DNA of 64,000 nt from Streptomyces antibioticus. GTDB lineage: Bacteria > Actinomycetota > Actinomycetes > Streptomycetales > Streptomycetaceae. Under the pieces are notes generated by a model that was given only the letters and a program-made list of their open reading frames with translations, was not told the DNA's origin and did not search any database. Shown here one piece after another: positions 36,565-44,865 of this stretch. The position numbers were made by a program, and so were the translations under genes. Numbering within the stretch: the first letter of the stretch is position 1; every line of letters starts with the position of its first letter. The stretch is from positions 5,505,798 to 5,569,797 of the forward strand of contig NZ_CM007717.1 in the NCBI RefSeq assembly GCF_002019855.1, read 5' to 3'.

Positions 36565-38450
36565 CGGTACAGCTCCTCCTCGGCGAGGTACTTGACCAGC
36601 TCCTCCTTCTCGAAGAGGGCGAGCAGATCGGCGCGGATGGGGTCGGTGTTCTCCCGGACGAGGTCGATCGCGGCCCCGTCGCCCGGCGGTTCGGCCAGCC
36701 GGCACAGCAGATTGACGTTGCGCCAGGCCCGCTCCATCGCCGGATGGTCCTCGCGGGTGTGACCGCCCCGCGACTCGGTGCGCTCCAGCGCCGCCCGGGC
36801 CACGCACTCGCTGACCAGCAGCATGTTCCGCAGGTCGAGGGCGAGATGCCAGCCCGGATTGAACTGCCGGTGCCCCTCCACGCCGGCCCGGGCGGCCCTG
36901 GCCCGCAACTGAGCGAGCCGTTCCAGGGCCTGTTCCATCTCGCCCTGCCGGCGGATGATGCCGACCAGGTCGTTCATGGCCTGCTGGAGCTCCTGGTGCA
37001 GGGTGTACGGGTTCTCCTCCGGACCGGCGGCGAAGGGCCGCAGCGCCTCCGTCGCCGCCGCATCGATCTCCGCCTCGTCCACGGGCGGCCGCGCGTCCGT
37101 GGCCTCGGCGTACCGCGCCGCGTGCAGTCCCGCCCGGCGGCCGAACACCAGCAGGTCGGAGAGGGAGTTGCCGCCCAGCCGGTTCGAGCCGTGCATCCCG
37201 CCGGCCACCTCACCGGCCGCGAACAGCCCCGGCACGCCCCGCGCCGCCGCGGTGTCGGAGTCGACGGAGATCCCGCCCATCACGTAGTGACAGGTCGGCC
37301 CGACCTCCATCGCCTCCGCCGTGATGTCGACATCGGCCAGCTCCTTGAACTGGTGGTACATCGAGGGCAGCCGCCGCTTGATGACCTCGGCGGGCATCCG
37401 CGTCGACACGTCCAGGAAGACCCCGCCGTGCGGGGAGCCCCGCCCCGCCTTGACCTCGGCGTTGATCGCCCGGGCCACCTCGTCGCGGGGGAGCAGCTCG
37501 GGCGGACGCCGGTTGTGCTCCGGGTCCTCGTACCAGCGGTCGCCCTCCTCCTCCGACTCGGCGTACTTCTCCTTGAAGACGTCCGGGACGTAGTCGAACA
37601 TGAACCGTTCGCCCTCGGAGTTCCTGAGGACCCCGCCGTCACCGCGCACGGACTCGGTGACGAGGATGCCCTTCACCGACGGCGGCCAGACCATGCCCGT
37701 CGGATGGAACTGGACGAACTCCATGTTCACCAGCGGCGCCCCGGCGAGCAGGGCCAGCGCGTGCCCGTCGCCCGTGTACTCCCACGAGTTCGACGTCACC
37801 TTGAACGACTTGCCGATGCCGCCGGTCGCGACGACCACGGCGGGCGCCTCCAGGACGAAGAACCGGCCGGTCTCCCGCTCGTAGGCGAAGACGCCCGAGA
37901 CCCGCGGGCCGTCCTTGAGGATCCGGGTGACCGTGCACTCCTGGAACACCTTCAGCCGGGACTCGTAGTCGCCGGTCTCACGGTGGTCCTCCTGCTGGAG
38001 CGCGACGATCTTCTGCTGGAGGGTGCGGATCAGCTCCAGGCCGGTGCGGTCGCCGACGTGCGCGAGCCGCGGGTACTCGTGGCCGCCGAAGTTGCGCTGG
38101 GAGATCCGGCCGTCCTTCGTACGGTCGAACAGGGCGCCCCAGGTCTCCAGTTCCCACACCCGGTCCGGGGCCTCCTGGGCGTGCAGCTCGGCCATCCGCC
38201 ACTGGTTGAGGAACTTGCCGCCGCGCATGGTGTCGCGGAAGTGGACCTGCCAGGTGTCGTGCTCGTTGGCGTTGGCCATCGCGGCCGCGATCCCGCCCTC
38301 GGCCATCACGGTGTGCGCCTTGCCGAACAGGGACTTGCAGATCACGGCCGTACGGGCGCCCCTCTCGCGCGCCTCGATCGCGGCGCGCAGCCCGGCACCC
38401 CCCGCGCCGACCACGACGACGTCCCACTCCTGGCGGTCGACCACGGACAT
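36561..38450 (-). CDS. sdhA: Succinate dehydrogenase/fumarate reductase flavoprotein subunit
   Basis: The 629-residue subunit begins WDVVVVGAGGAGLRAAIEARERG (FAD-binding), contains the covalent FAD region KAHTVMAEGGIAAAMANAN, the substrate site QFHPTGMVWPPS and GGISVDSDTAAARGVPGLFAAGEVAGGMHGSNRLGGNSL. It oxidises succinate to fumarate at the membrane. The start at 38448-38450 (MSVVDRQEW) is preferred over a frame reaching 38495, which would extend into the anchor gene. The gene order anchor-flavoprotein-iron-sulfur is typical of the actinobacterial Sdh1 type. Confidence 0.95.
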   Translation of the reverse strand: MSVVDRQEWDVVVVGAGGAGLRAAIEARERGARTAVICKSLFGKAHTVMAEGGIAAAMANANEHDTWQVHFRDTMRGGKFLNQWRMAELHAQEAPDRVWELETWGALFDRTKDGRISQRNFGGHEYPRLAHVGDRTGLELIRTLQQKIVALQQEDHRETGDYESRLKVFQECTVTRILKDGPRVSGVFAYERETGRFFVLEAPAVVVATGGIGKSFKVTSNSWEYTGDGHALALLAGAPLVNMEFVQFHPTGMVWPPSVKGILVTESVRGDGGVLRNSEGERFMFDYVPDVFKEKYAESEEEGDRWYEDPEHNRRPPELLPRDEVARAINAEVKAGRGSPHGGVFLDVSTRMPAEVIKRRLPSMYHQFKELADVDITAEAMEVGPTCHYVMGGISVDSDTAAARGVPGLFAAGEVAGGMHGSNRLGGNSLSDLLVFGRRAGLHAARYAEATDARPPVDEAEIDAAATEALRPFAAGPEENPYTLHQELQQAMNDLVGIIRRQGEMEQALERLAQLRARAARAGVEGHRQFNPGWHLALDLRNMLLVSECVARAALERTESRGGHTREDHPAMERAWRNVNLLCRLAEPPGDGAAIDLVRENTDPIRADLLALFEKEELVKYLAEEELYR

Positions 38451-38466
38451 CAGCACGCCCCACTCA

Positions 38467-39297
38467 TCAGAAGAACCTCGGATCGTCGAAGACACCGGAC
38501 GCGAGCAGGTACACGTAGAAGTCGGCGAGCGCCACGCTCAGCAGGGACGCCCAGGCCAGTTGCATGTGGCGGGCGTTGAGCCGGCCGACGAACTGCCAGG
38601 CGCGGTAGCGCACCGGATGCCGGGAGAAGTGCCGGAGCTTGCCGCCGACGATGTGCCGGCAGGAGTGGCAGGAGATCGTGTACGCCCAGATCAGCACGAT
38701 GTTGACCAGGAAGATCAGGGTGCCCAGGCCCATATGGCCCCAGGCGTAGTGCTCGTCGCGGAAGGTGAGCGCGGTGTCGTAGGTCAGGATCCCCGCGACG
38801 GCGAGCGCGGCGTAGAAGAAGTACCGGTGGATGTTCTGGAGGATCAGCGGGAAGCGGGTCTCACCGGTGTACTTCGCGTGCGGCTCGGCGACCGCGCAGG
38901 CGGGGGGCGAGGCCCAGAAGCCCCGGTAGTACGCCTTGCGGTAGTAGTAGCAGGTCAGCCGGAAACCGAGCGGGAAGATCAGGATGATGATCGCGGGCGA
39001 GATGCCCCACCAGCCGCCGAAGATCTCGGCGTTGGGGCCGCCCCGCATGGGCACGCAGTTGTCCGCCAGACAGGGCGAGTAGAACGGCGAGACATAGGGC
39101 GCGGCGTAGTAGTCGGCGTTGGCGAAGGCCCGCCAGGTGGAGTACACGACGAACGCCAGCAGACCGGCGGCGGTGACGGCGGGCGCCAGCCACCAGCGGT
39201 CGGTGCGCAGATGGGGGGCGGCGATCGCGGCGCGCCCGGCGCCGCGTACGCCGCCTCGTGGATGAGGGTCGGTCGAGGGTTCCGTACCAGTGGCCAA
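38467..39297 (-). CDS. Succinate dehydrogenase membrane anchor, Sdh1 type
   Basis: This 276-residue membrane protein has five to six hydrophobic helices and conserved His pairs (LILQNIHRYFFYAALAVAG, WAYTISCHSCRHIVGG, ARHMQLAWASLL) that could bind haem or menaquinone. It is much longer than a canonical SdhC or SdhD and is a single-subunit anchor, as in the mycobacterial Sdh1 complex. An extracytoplasmic loop has two cysteines (SPCLADNCVP). It is 16 bases upstream of sdhA and shares its transcript. Confidence 0.85.
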   Translation of the reverse strand: MATGTEPSTDPHPRGGVRGAGRAAIAAPHLRTDRWWLAPAVTAAGLLAFVVYSTWRAFANADYYAAPYVSPFYSPCLADNCVPMRGGPNAEIFGGWWGISPAIIILIFPLGFRLTCYYYRKAYYRGFWASPPACAVAEPHAKYTGETRFPLILQNIHRYFFYAALAVAGILTYDTALTFRDEHYAWGHMGLGTLIFLVNIVLIWAYTISCHSCRHIVGGKLRHFSRHPVRYRAWQFVGRLNARHMQLAWASLLSVALADFYVYLLASGVFDDPRFF

Positions 39298-39378
39298 CGC
39301 AGGACTCCGGTCGGTGGGCGGTGCGGGTCGGGTGGCGTGCGGGTCGGGGACGGGCGTACCGGCGCGGGACGGGACCGC

Positions 39379-39669
39379 TCAGGGGGCGTGCCGGTCCCGG
39401 GCGCCGAGTCCCTCGTCGTCGGTGTCGATCCAGAGGGAGTCGTCGTACGGGGTGTCGGGGATGGTGACCAGCTCGGGCTTGCGCGGCGCGGCGGGCTGGG
39501 CCGCGGCGTCGCGCAGCAGCGCCACGCTCTCCCGCAGATGGGCGGCGTCGGTGCGGACCCGCCGCATCTCCAGACCGCCGCTGCCGAGCTGCTGCTCCAG
39601 TCGGCCGACGGACCGGGAGAGGTCGTCGAGACAGCGCTGGACGGTACTCAGGTCGTCGTGCACGGACAT
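39379..39669 (-). CDS. Small coiled-coil protein upstream of the sdh operon
   Basis: The 96-residue protein (MSVHDDLSTVQRCLDDLSRSVGRLEQQLG...) has a heptad-patterned N-terminal half suited to a coiled coil and an acidic, probably disordered C-terminal half (DTPYDDSLWIDTDDEGLG). I recognise no family beyond a conserved streptomycete hypothetical. It is on the same strand as the sdh genes, 81 bases ahead of the anchor gene, so may be co-transcribed. The ATG at 39667-39669 is preceded on its strand by AAGCGAGGTCACG. Confidence 0.6.
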   Translation of the reverse strand: MSVHDDLSTVQRCLDDLSRSVGRLEQQLGSGGLEMRRVRTDAAHLRESVALLRDAAAQPAAPRKPELVTIPDTPYDDSLWIDTDDEGLGARDRHAP

Positions 39670-39970
39670 GACGTGACCTCGCTTCCGTGGGCGGTGCCCT
39701 GGACGGCAACGTTCATGCGCCTGCGAGTGTTGCGCGTCACACCTGTCGCTGTGAAGGCGTGTGCAGCGATTGGCGGGTGCTTTGGCGGGTCCTGTGCTCC
39801 GCACGGGTGGCCTTGCGCCCGTCCCCCGCCGTGTCGCGCCCGGCAGGCGAACCCTTTCCTCTTCAGTGGGCCGTAGATCTGATCAAATCCAAAATACCGC
39901 CAAACGTGATCAGAACGCACCCAATCGCGCCCGTGTCACCGGCGGCAGCGGCTCCCCGGAGGTACCAGAG
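39670..39970. other. Divergent promoter region before the orphan binding protein
   Basis: No gene is seen. The right part is relatively AT-rich and contains an inverted repeat CTGATCA (39879-39885) / TGATCAG (39907-39913) with a 21-base spacer, which may be an operator for the binding protein gene at 39971. The left part may hold the promoter for the minus-strand coiled-coil/sdh transcript. Confidence 0.35.
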
Positions 39971-42157
39971 ATGTCCTACGACGGCGTCGGCCCGCGCGCG
40001 GTCATGCGCTCGGTCGCCTTCCTCACCGCGGGCGCGCTCGCGGTGCCCCTGCTGACCGGCTGCGGCTCCGAGGACGAGACCAGCAAGCCCCTGGCCGGCC
40101 AGGACATCGCCCCGGCGGCCCGCGCCCAGGTCACCCAGGGCGGCACCCTGCGCTGGGCCGTGGACACGGTCCCGGAGACCTTCAACACCTTCCAGTCGGA
40201 CGCCGACGCCACCACCACCCGGGTCGCCCAGGCCGTGCTGCCGTCCCTCTACCGGATCGACGAGAACGGCCGGGCGCAGCGCAATCCGGCCTATCTGGAG
40301 TCCGCGAAGGTCGTCGACAGCGAGCCCAAGCAGGTCGTGCTCTACAAGCTGAACCAGCAGGCCGTCTGGAGCGACGGCCGGGAGATCGGCGCCGCCGACT
40401 TCGCCGCCCAGTGGCGCGCCCTGTCGGGCAAGGACAGCGCGTACTGGACCGCCCGCAACGCCGGCTACGACCGCATCGAGAAGATCGAGCGCGGCGAGAA
40501 CGACCTGGAGGTCCGGGTCACCTTCGCCCGGCCCTACGCCGACTGGCAGTCACTGTTCTCGCCGCTCTACCCCAAACAGGTGATGGGCACCCCGGACTCC
40601 TTCAACGACGGGGCGCGGCGCAAGCTGAAGGTGACCGCGGGACCGTTCGTGGTGAAGAAGGTCGACCGCAAGAACGAGCAGGTCCGGCTGGCCCGCAATC
40701 CGCGCTGGTGGGGGCGGCCGGCCAAGCTCTCCGAGATCGTCCTGACGGCCGTGCCCCGGGAGAAGCGGGCCGCGGCGCTGGCCGCCGGGAAACTCGACCT
40801 GGCCGAGATCGACCCCGCCGCCGCCCAGCGCATCGACAGCGCCTCCGCGGCGAAGGGCGCGGCCGGGCCGCGGTCCGTGGCGTCGGGCAGCTCCGGCGCC
40901 GCCGAGAAGAAGGCGGACGACAAGCCCAGCGAGGCCGACAAGGCGGACAAGGCCAGTAAGGCCGACAAGGCCGACACCTCTCTGGCCGGTTTCGAGGTGC
41001 GCCGCTCGCTGGAGCCCGCCTACACCCAGCTCGCGCTGAACGGCGCCGACGGCCCGCTCGCCGACGAGCGCGTACGACGGGCCGTGGCCCGCGCCCTGGA
41101 CCGCACCGAACTGGCCGCCCTCGTGCTCAAGCCGCTGGGCCTGCCCGCGGTGCCGGTCGGCAGCCACCTCGCGCTCTCCGGACAGGAGGCGTACGCGGAC
41201 GGCAGCGGCGCGCTCGGCGGCCAGGACACCGCCGAGGCGCAGGCGCTGCTCGCGGACGCCGGATGGGTGGCCGGGGGCCCGATCAAGGAGGAGACCGGCG
41301 AGAAGGCGGCCGGCGCCAAGGGCGAGAAGTCGAAGGACAAGAAGTCCGACGAGAAGAAGGAAGAGAAGGAAGAGAAGAAGGAGAAGGACAAGAACGAGGA
41401 GGACAAGAACAAGGACGACGACGGCACCTACATCGTCGGCCAGGACGGCAAGGCCCCCGGCGAGACCACCGGCGGCAAGGAACTGGCCCAGGACGGCAAG
41501 CAGCAGCTCACCCACCCCCACCAGGGCGGAGCCCCCGGCGCTTACGCCCCCAAGGGCACCGCCGCGCCCGCCGGTGCCGCCGCCGGCGCGCTCGCCAAGA
41601 ACGGCAAGGCGCTCAGCCTGCGGTTCGTGCTGCCGTCCGGGCCCGGCTCGGAGTCCCTGCGCCAGGTCGCCACACGGATCTCCCGGATGCTCGCGAAGGT
41701 CGGCATCCGCACCGAGACGGTCAAGGTCGCCGACGACAGCTACTTCAAGGACCACGTGGCGTCCGGCTCCTACGACCTCGCGCTGTACTCCTGGCCCGCC
41801 TCCGCCTTCCCCGCCACCGACGCCCGCCCGATCTACGCCAAGCCGCAGCCGGCCGCGGACGGATCGCTGAACGTCGAGCAGAACTACACCCGGGTCGGCA
41901 CCGACCAGGTCGACCAGCTCTTCGACCAGGCGATCTCCACCCTGGACGAGGGCGAGGAGCGGGACCTGATCCGCAAGGCGGACACCCGGATCTGGGCCGC
42001 TGCCGGATCGATTCCTCTCTATCAGCGCCCCCAGCTCACGGCCGCCCGCAAGAATCTCGCCAACGCCGGGGCCTTCGGCTTCCAGACCCCGGTCTACGAG
42101 GACATGGGCTTCCTGGAGAAGGGCGCCAGGCCCGCCGCGCACCCCTCCGGGAAGTGA
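39971..42157 (+). CDS. Oligopeptide-binding-type lipoprotein with charged insertion
   Basis: The 728-residue protein is an SBP_bac_5 family solute-binding lipoprotein: signal MRSVAFLTAGALAVPLLTGC with the lipobox Cys at residue 31 (20 if Met12 is the start), QGGTLRWAVDTVPETFNTF, and a C-terminal lobe ending LIRKADTRIWAAAGSIPLYQRPQL. Two low-complexity regions interrupt it, an Ala/Lys/Asp stretch near 310-340 and a long Lys/Glu/Asp stretch near 437-480 (SKDKKSDEKKEEKEEKKEKD). No permease or ATPase genes adjoin, so it may serve the BldK or other permease, or act as a sensor. It is immediately upstream of typA. Confidence 0.85.
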   Translation: MSYDGVGPRAVMRSVAFLTAGALAVPLLTGCGSEDETSKPLAGQDIAPAARAQVTQGGTLRWAVDTVPETFNTFQSDADATTTRVAQAVLPSLYRIDENGRAQRNPAYLESAKVVDSEPKQVVLYKLNQQAVWSDGREIGAADFAAQWRALSGKDSAYWTARNAGYDRIEKIERGENDLEVRVTFARPYADWQSLFSPLYPKQVMGTPDSFNDGARRKLKVTAGPFVVKKVDRKNEQVRLARNPRWWGRPAKLSEIVLTAVPREKRAAALAAGKLDLAEIDPAAAQRIDSASAAKGAAGPRSVASGSSGAAEKKADDKPSEADKADKASKADKADTSLAGFEVRRSLEPAYTQLALNGADGPLADERVRRAVARALDRTELAALVLKPLGLPAVPVGSHLALSGQEAYADGSGALGGQDTAEAQALLADAGWVAGGPIKEETGEKAAGAKGEKSKDKKSDEKKEEKEEKKEKDKNEEDKNKDDDGTYIVGQDGKAPGETTGGKELAQDGKQQLTHPHQGGAPGAYAPKGTAAPAGAAAGALAKNGKALSLRFVLPSGPGSESLRQVATRISRMLAKVGIRTETVKVADDSYFKDHVASGSYDLALYSWPASAFPATDARPIYAKPQPAADGSLNVEQNYTRVGTDQVDQLFDQAISTLDEGEERDLIRKADTRIWAAAGSIPLYQRPQLTAARKNLANAGAFGFQTPVYEDMGFLEKGARPAAHPSGK

Positions 42158-42306
42158 CGCGGGAAGTGATCGCCGTGGCCCTGCGGAGGCCGCCCCCCGC
42201 CGGGCCACGTACCATGGGGTGAGGCCGTGGCGTGTCAAGCCCGGCAGGGCCCGCGTAACACGTACGCAGCAAGGGTCGCCCTCACACTCCGGGAGAACGC
42301 CGCTTT

Positions 42307-44214
42307 ATGGCCACGCGCCACGACATTCGCAACGTAGCCATCGTCGCCCACGTCGACCACGGCAAGACGACACTGGTCGACGCCATGCTCAAGCAGGCCG
42401 GCGCCTTCGCCGCGCACGCCGCCGAGTCGCTCGACGACCGCATGATGGACTCGAACGACCTGGAGCGTGAGAAGGGCATCACGATCCTCGCCAAGAACAC
42501 GGCGGTGAAGTACCACCCCAAGGACGGGGGGGACGTCATCACCATCAACATCATCGACACCCCCGGCCACGCCGACTTCGGTGGTGAGGTGGAGCGCGGT
42601 CTGTCGATGGTCGACGCCGTCGTGCTGCTGGTCGACGCCTCTGAGGGCCCGCTGCCGCAGACCCGCTTCGTGCTGCGCAAGGCGCTCCAGGCCCGGCTGC
42701 CCGTCATCCTGTGCATCAACAAGACGGACCGCCCGGACTCGCGCATCGACGAGGTCGTGAACGAGGCGTACGACCTCTTCCTCGACCTCGACGCCGACGA
42801 GGACCAGATCGAGTTCCCGATCGTCTACGCCTGCGCGCGGGACGGCGTCGCCTCGCTGACCAAGCCGGAGAACGGCACGGTCCCGCAGGACAGCGACAAC
42901 CTGGAGCCGTTCTTCTCCACGATCCTGTCCCACGTCCCGGCTCCGGAGTACGACGAGTCGGCCCCGCTCCAGGCGCACGTCACCAACCTGGACGCCGACA
43001 ACTTCCTCGGCCGTATCGCGCTGCTGCGCGTCGAGCAGGGCGAGCTGCGCAAGGGCCAGACCGTCACCTGGATCAAGCGCGACGGCACCATGTCCAACGT
43101 CCGCATCACCGAGCTGATGATGACCGAGGCGCTCACCCGCAAGCCCGCCGAGAAGGCCGGCCCCGGTGACATCTGTGCCGTCGCCGGTATCGCGGACATC
43201 ATGATCGGCGAGACCCTCGCCGACCCCGAGAACCCGATCGCGCTGCCGCTGATCACGGTCGACGAGCCGGCGATCTCGATGACCATCGGCACCAACACCT
43301 CCCCGCTGGTCGGCCGCGGCGGCACCGGCAAGGGCGCCGACAACAAGGCGGCGGTCAAGGACCGCAAGGTCACCGCCCGCCAGGTCAAGGACCGGCTGGA
43401 CCGCGAGCTGATCGGTAACGTCAGCCTGCGCGTGCTGGACACCGAGCGTCCCGACGCCTGGGAGGTGCAGGGCCGCGGTGAGCTGGCGCTGGCCATCCTC
43501 GTCGAGCAGATGCGCCGTGAGGGCTTCGAGCTGACCATCGGCAAGCCCCAGGTCGTCACCAAGACCGTCGACGGCAAGGTCTACGAGCCGGTCGAGCGGA
43601 TGACGATCGACGTGCCCGAGGAGCACATGGGCGCCGTCACCCAGCTCATGGGCGTCCGCAAGGGCCGCATGGACAACATGTCCAACCATGGCTCGGGCTG
43701 GGTCCGGATGGAGTTCGTGGTGCCGTCCCGCGGCCTCATCGGCTTCCGTACCGAGTTCCTGACCGGCACCCGCGGCACGGGTATCGCGCACTCCATCCAC
43801 GAGGGCCACGAGCCCTGGTTCGGCACCCTGACGACCCGTAACAACGGCTCCCTGGTCGCCGACCGCTCCGGTGCCGTCACCGCGTTCGCGATGACGAACC
43901 TCCAGGAGCGCGGTGTGCTGTTCACCGACCCCGGCACCGAGGTGTACGAGGGCATGATCGTCGGCGAGAACTCGCGCTCCGACGACATGGACGTGAACAT
44001 CACCAAGGAGAAGAAGCTCACGAACATGCGGTCGTCCTCGGCCGACTCGTTCGAGGCGATCGTGCCGCCGCGCAAGCTCTCCCTGGAGCAGTCCCTGGAG
44101 TTCTGCCGGGACGACGAGTGCGTCGAGGTGACCCCGGAGGCCGTGCGCATCCGTAAGGTCGTCCTGGACCAGCGTGACCGCGCCCGCACCGCGAGCCGCG
44201 CCAAGCACGCCTGA
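42307..44214 (+). CDS. typA: Translational GTPase TypA/BipA
   Basis: The 635-residue protein begins with NVAIVAHVDHGKTTLVDAML (G1), EREKGITILAKNTAVKY (G2 region), DTPGHADFGGEVERGL (G3) and NKTDRPDSR (G4), and has the TypA-specific C-terminal domain (VPSRGLIGFRTEFLTGTRGTG...). TypA is a ribosome-associated GTPase that assists 50S assembly and growth under stress. The reading frame is full length, with a strong terminator right after it. Confidence 0.96.
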   Translation: MATRHDIRNVAIVAHVDHGKTTLVDAMLKQAGAFAAHAAESLDDRMMDSNDLEREKGITILAKNTAVKYHPKDGGDVITINIIDTPGHADFGGEVERGLSMVDAVVLLVDASEGPLPQTRFVLRKALQARLPVILCINKTDRPDSRIDEVVNEAYDLFLDLDADEDQIEFPIVYACARDGVASLTKPENGTVPQDSDNLEPFFSTILSHVPAPEYDESAPLQAHVTNLDADNFLGRIALLRVEQGELRKGQTVTWIKRDGTMSNVRITELMMTEALTRKPAEKAGPGDICAVAGIADIMIGETLADPENPIALPLITVDEPAISMTIGTNTSPLVGRGGTGKGADNKAAVKDRKVTARQVKDRLDRELIGNVSLRVLDTERPDAWEVQGRGELALAILVEQMRREGFELTIGKPQVVTKTVDGKVYEPVERMTIDVPEEHMGAVTQLMGVRKGRMDNMSNHGSGWVRMEFVVPSRGLIGFRTEFLTGTRGTGIAHSIHEGHEPWFGTLTTRNNGSLVADRSGAVTAFAMTNLQERGVLFTDPGTEVYEGMIVGENSRSDDMDVNITKEKKLTNMRSSSADSFEAIVPPRKLSLEQSLEFCRDDECVEVTPEAVRIRKVVLDQRDRARTASRAKHA

Positions 44215-44233
44215 TCCGACTCCGGTTCGCCTG

Positions 44234-44273
44234 AGCCCGGGCCTCCCCGTTATGGGGGGTGCCCGGGCTTTTT
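44234..44273 (+). terminator. Rho-independent terminator of typA
   Basis: Stem AGCCCGGGC (44234-44242) pairs with GCCCGGGCT (44261-44269), an inner CCTCCCC/GGGGGG pairing adds to it, and the stem is followed by TTTTT at 44269-44273. This is one of the few terminators here with a T-run and should isolate typA from bldK. Confidence 0.9.
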
Positions 44274-44494
44274 GCAACCGGTTTTCAGAGCCGAGCGCTG
44301 TGAGAAGTGTCCGATGTTCGGTGAACCACACCCGATACGCATGTAACACGTCCGTTTCGTGGCCTTCTCTGAGCGAACAGTTTGTCCAGATTTTGGAAGA
44401 AGTACGCGCTAGATGTGACTGAATTGAGATTTAAAGACGGTGGTCGGTCGCTTGGCTCATGGCAGATAGTTAGCCGCGTAGCGCTCGGGTCAAT

Positions 44495-44580
44495 GAGCCT
44501 CGCGCCGTGGGGACGGCGCCGGCTCACGAGCACCAGGGGGTGTCCGACCCTCCGTCAGGGGTGACGGGGAGATGACACCC
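44495..44580 (+). promoter_or_regulatory. Two GGGG-capped stem-loops in the bldK leader
   Basis: Hairpin 1 (44495-44525) pairs GAGCC with GGCTC and GCGCCGT with ACGGCGC around a GGGG loop. Hairpin 2 (44552-44567) pairs CCGTCA with TGACGG, again with a GGGG loop, and is enclosed by GGGTGTC (44538-44544) and GACACCC (44574-44580). Both lie between the typA terminator and the small ORF, in a gap of 650 bases. They may form a structured 5' leader of the bldK message. The preceding 44330-44460 is AT-rich and probably holds the promoter. Confidence 0.6.
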
Positions 44581-44625
44581 ACCCCCTTCCGTTGGTGAAC
44601 GCGTGGAGTCATGAGGAGGAGTCCC

Positions 44626-44706
44626 ATGTGCGGTGTCACAAGCACCAAGTGGGTCGCAACGTCCCTGTCGGGCACGTGTCCGTGCGCAAACAGCGACTGG
44701 TTCTGA
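44626..44706 (+). CDS. Possible 26-residue ORF ahead of bldKA
   Basis: This ORF has a strong ribosome binding site, GAGGAGGAG at 44613-44621, five bases before the ATG. The peptide starts MCGVTSTKW and ends GTCPCANSDWF, with cysteines at 2, 18 and 20 and two Trp. It has no signal peptide or membrane segment. It ends 159 bases before bldKA. Another ATG at 44611 would add MRRSP but then uses the Shine-Dalgarno itself. Possible roles are a leader peptide controlling bldK or a small peptide in its own right. I do not recognise a homologue, and the ORF could be fortuitous. Confidence 0.4.
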   Translation: MCGVTSTKWVATSLSGTCPCANSDWF

Positions 44707-44865
44707 GGAGCCTGTCGGCCGCCCGGCGCGTCCCTGCGCCTACGCGCGTCCGACTGCGGGTTTCCCCTCCCGGGCACCGCGACGCTTCTTCATGATCCGG
44801 TCTGCGGCGCGCACCTCCGCGCGGCCGTGGGCTCGGTACATCCACACCTGTGAAATGGGCGAACT

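Noticed and set aside
44626..44706. RiPP (lanthipeptide or lasso) precursor
   Set aside because: No modification enzyme, protease or cognate export gene is nearby apart from the peptide importers; I keep it only as an unclassified small ORF.
44592..44795. 67-residue ORF (MVNAWSHEEESHVRC...) on the same strand as the small ORF
   Set aside because: It overlaps the 26-codon ORF in another frame, has no ribosome binding site and shows random composition.
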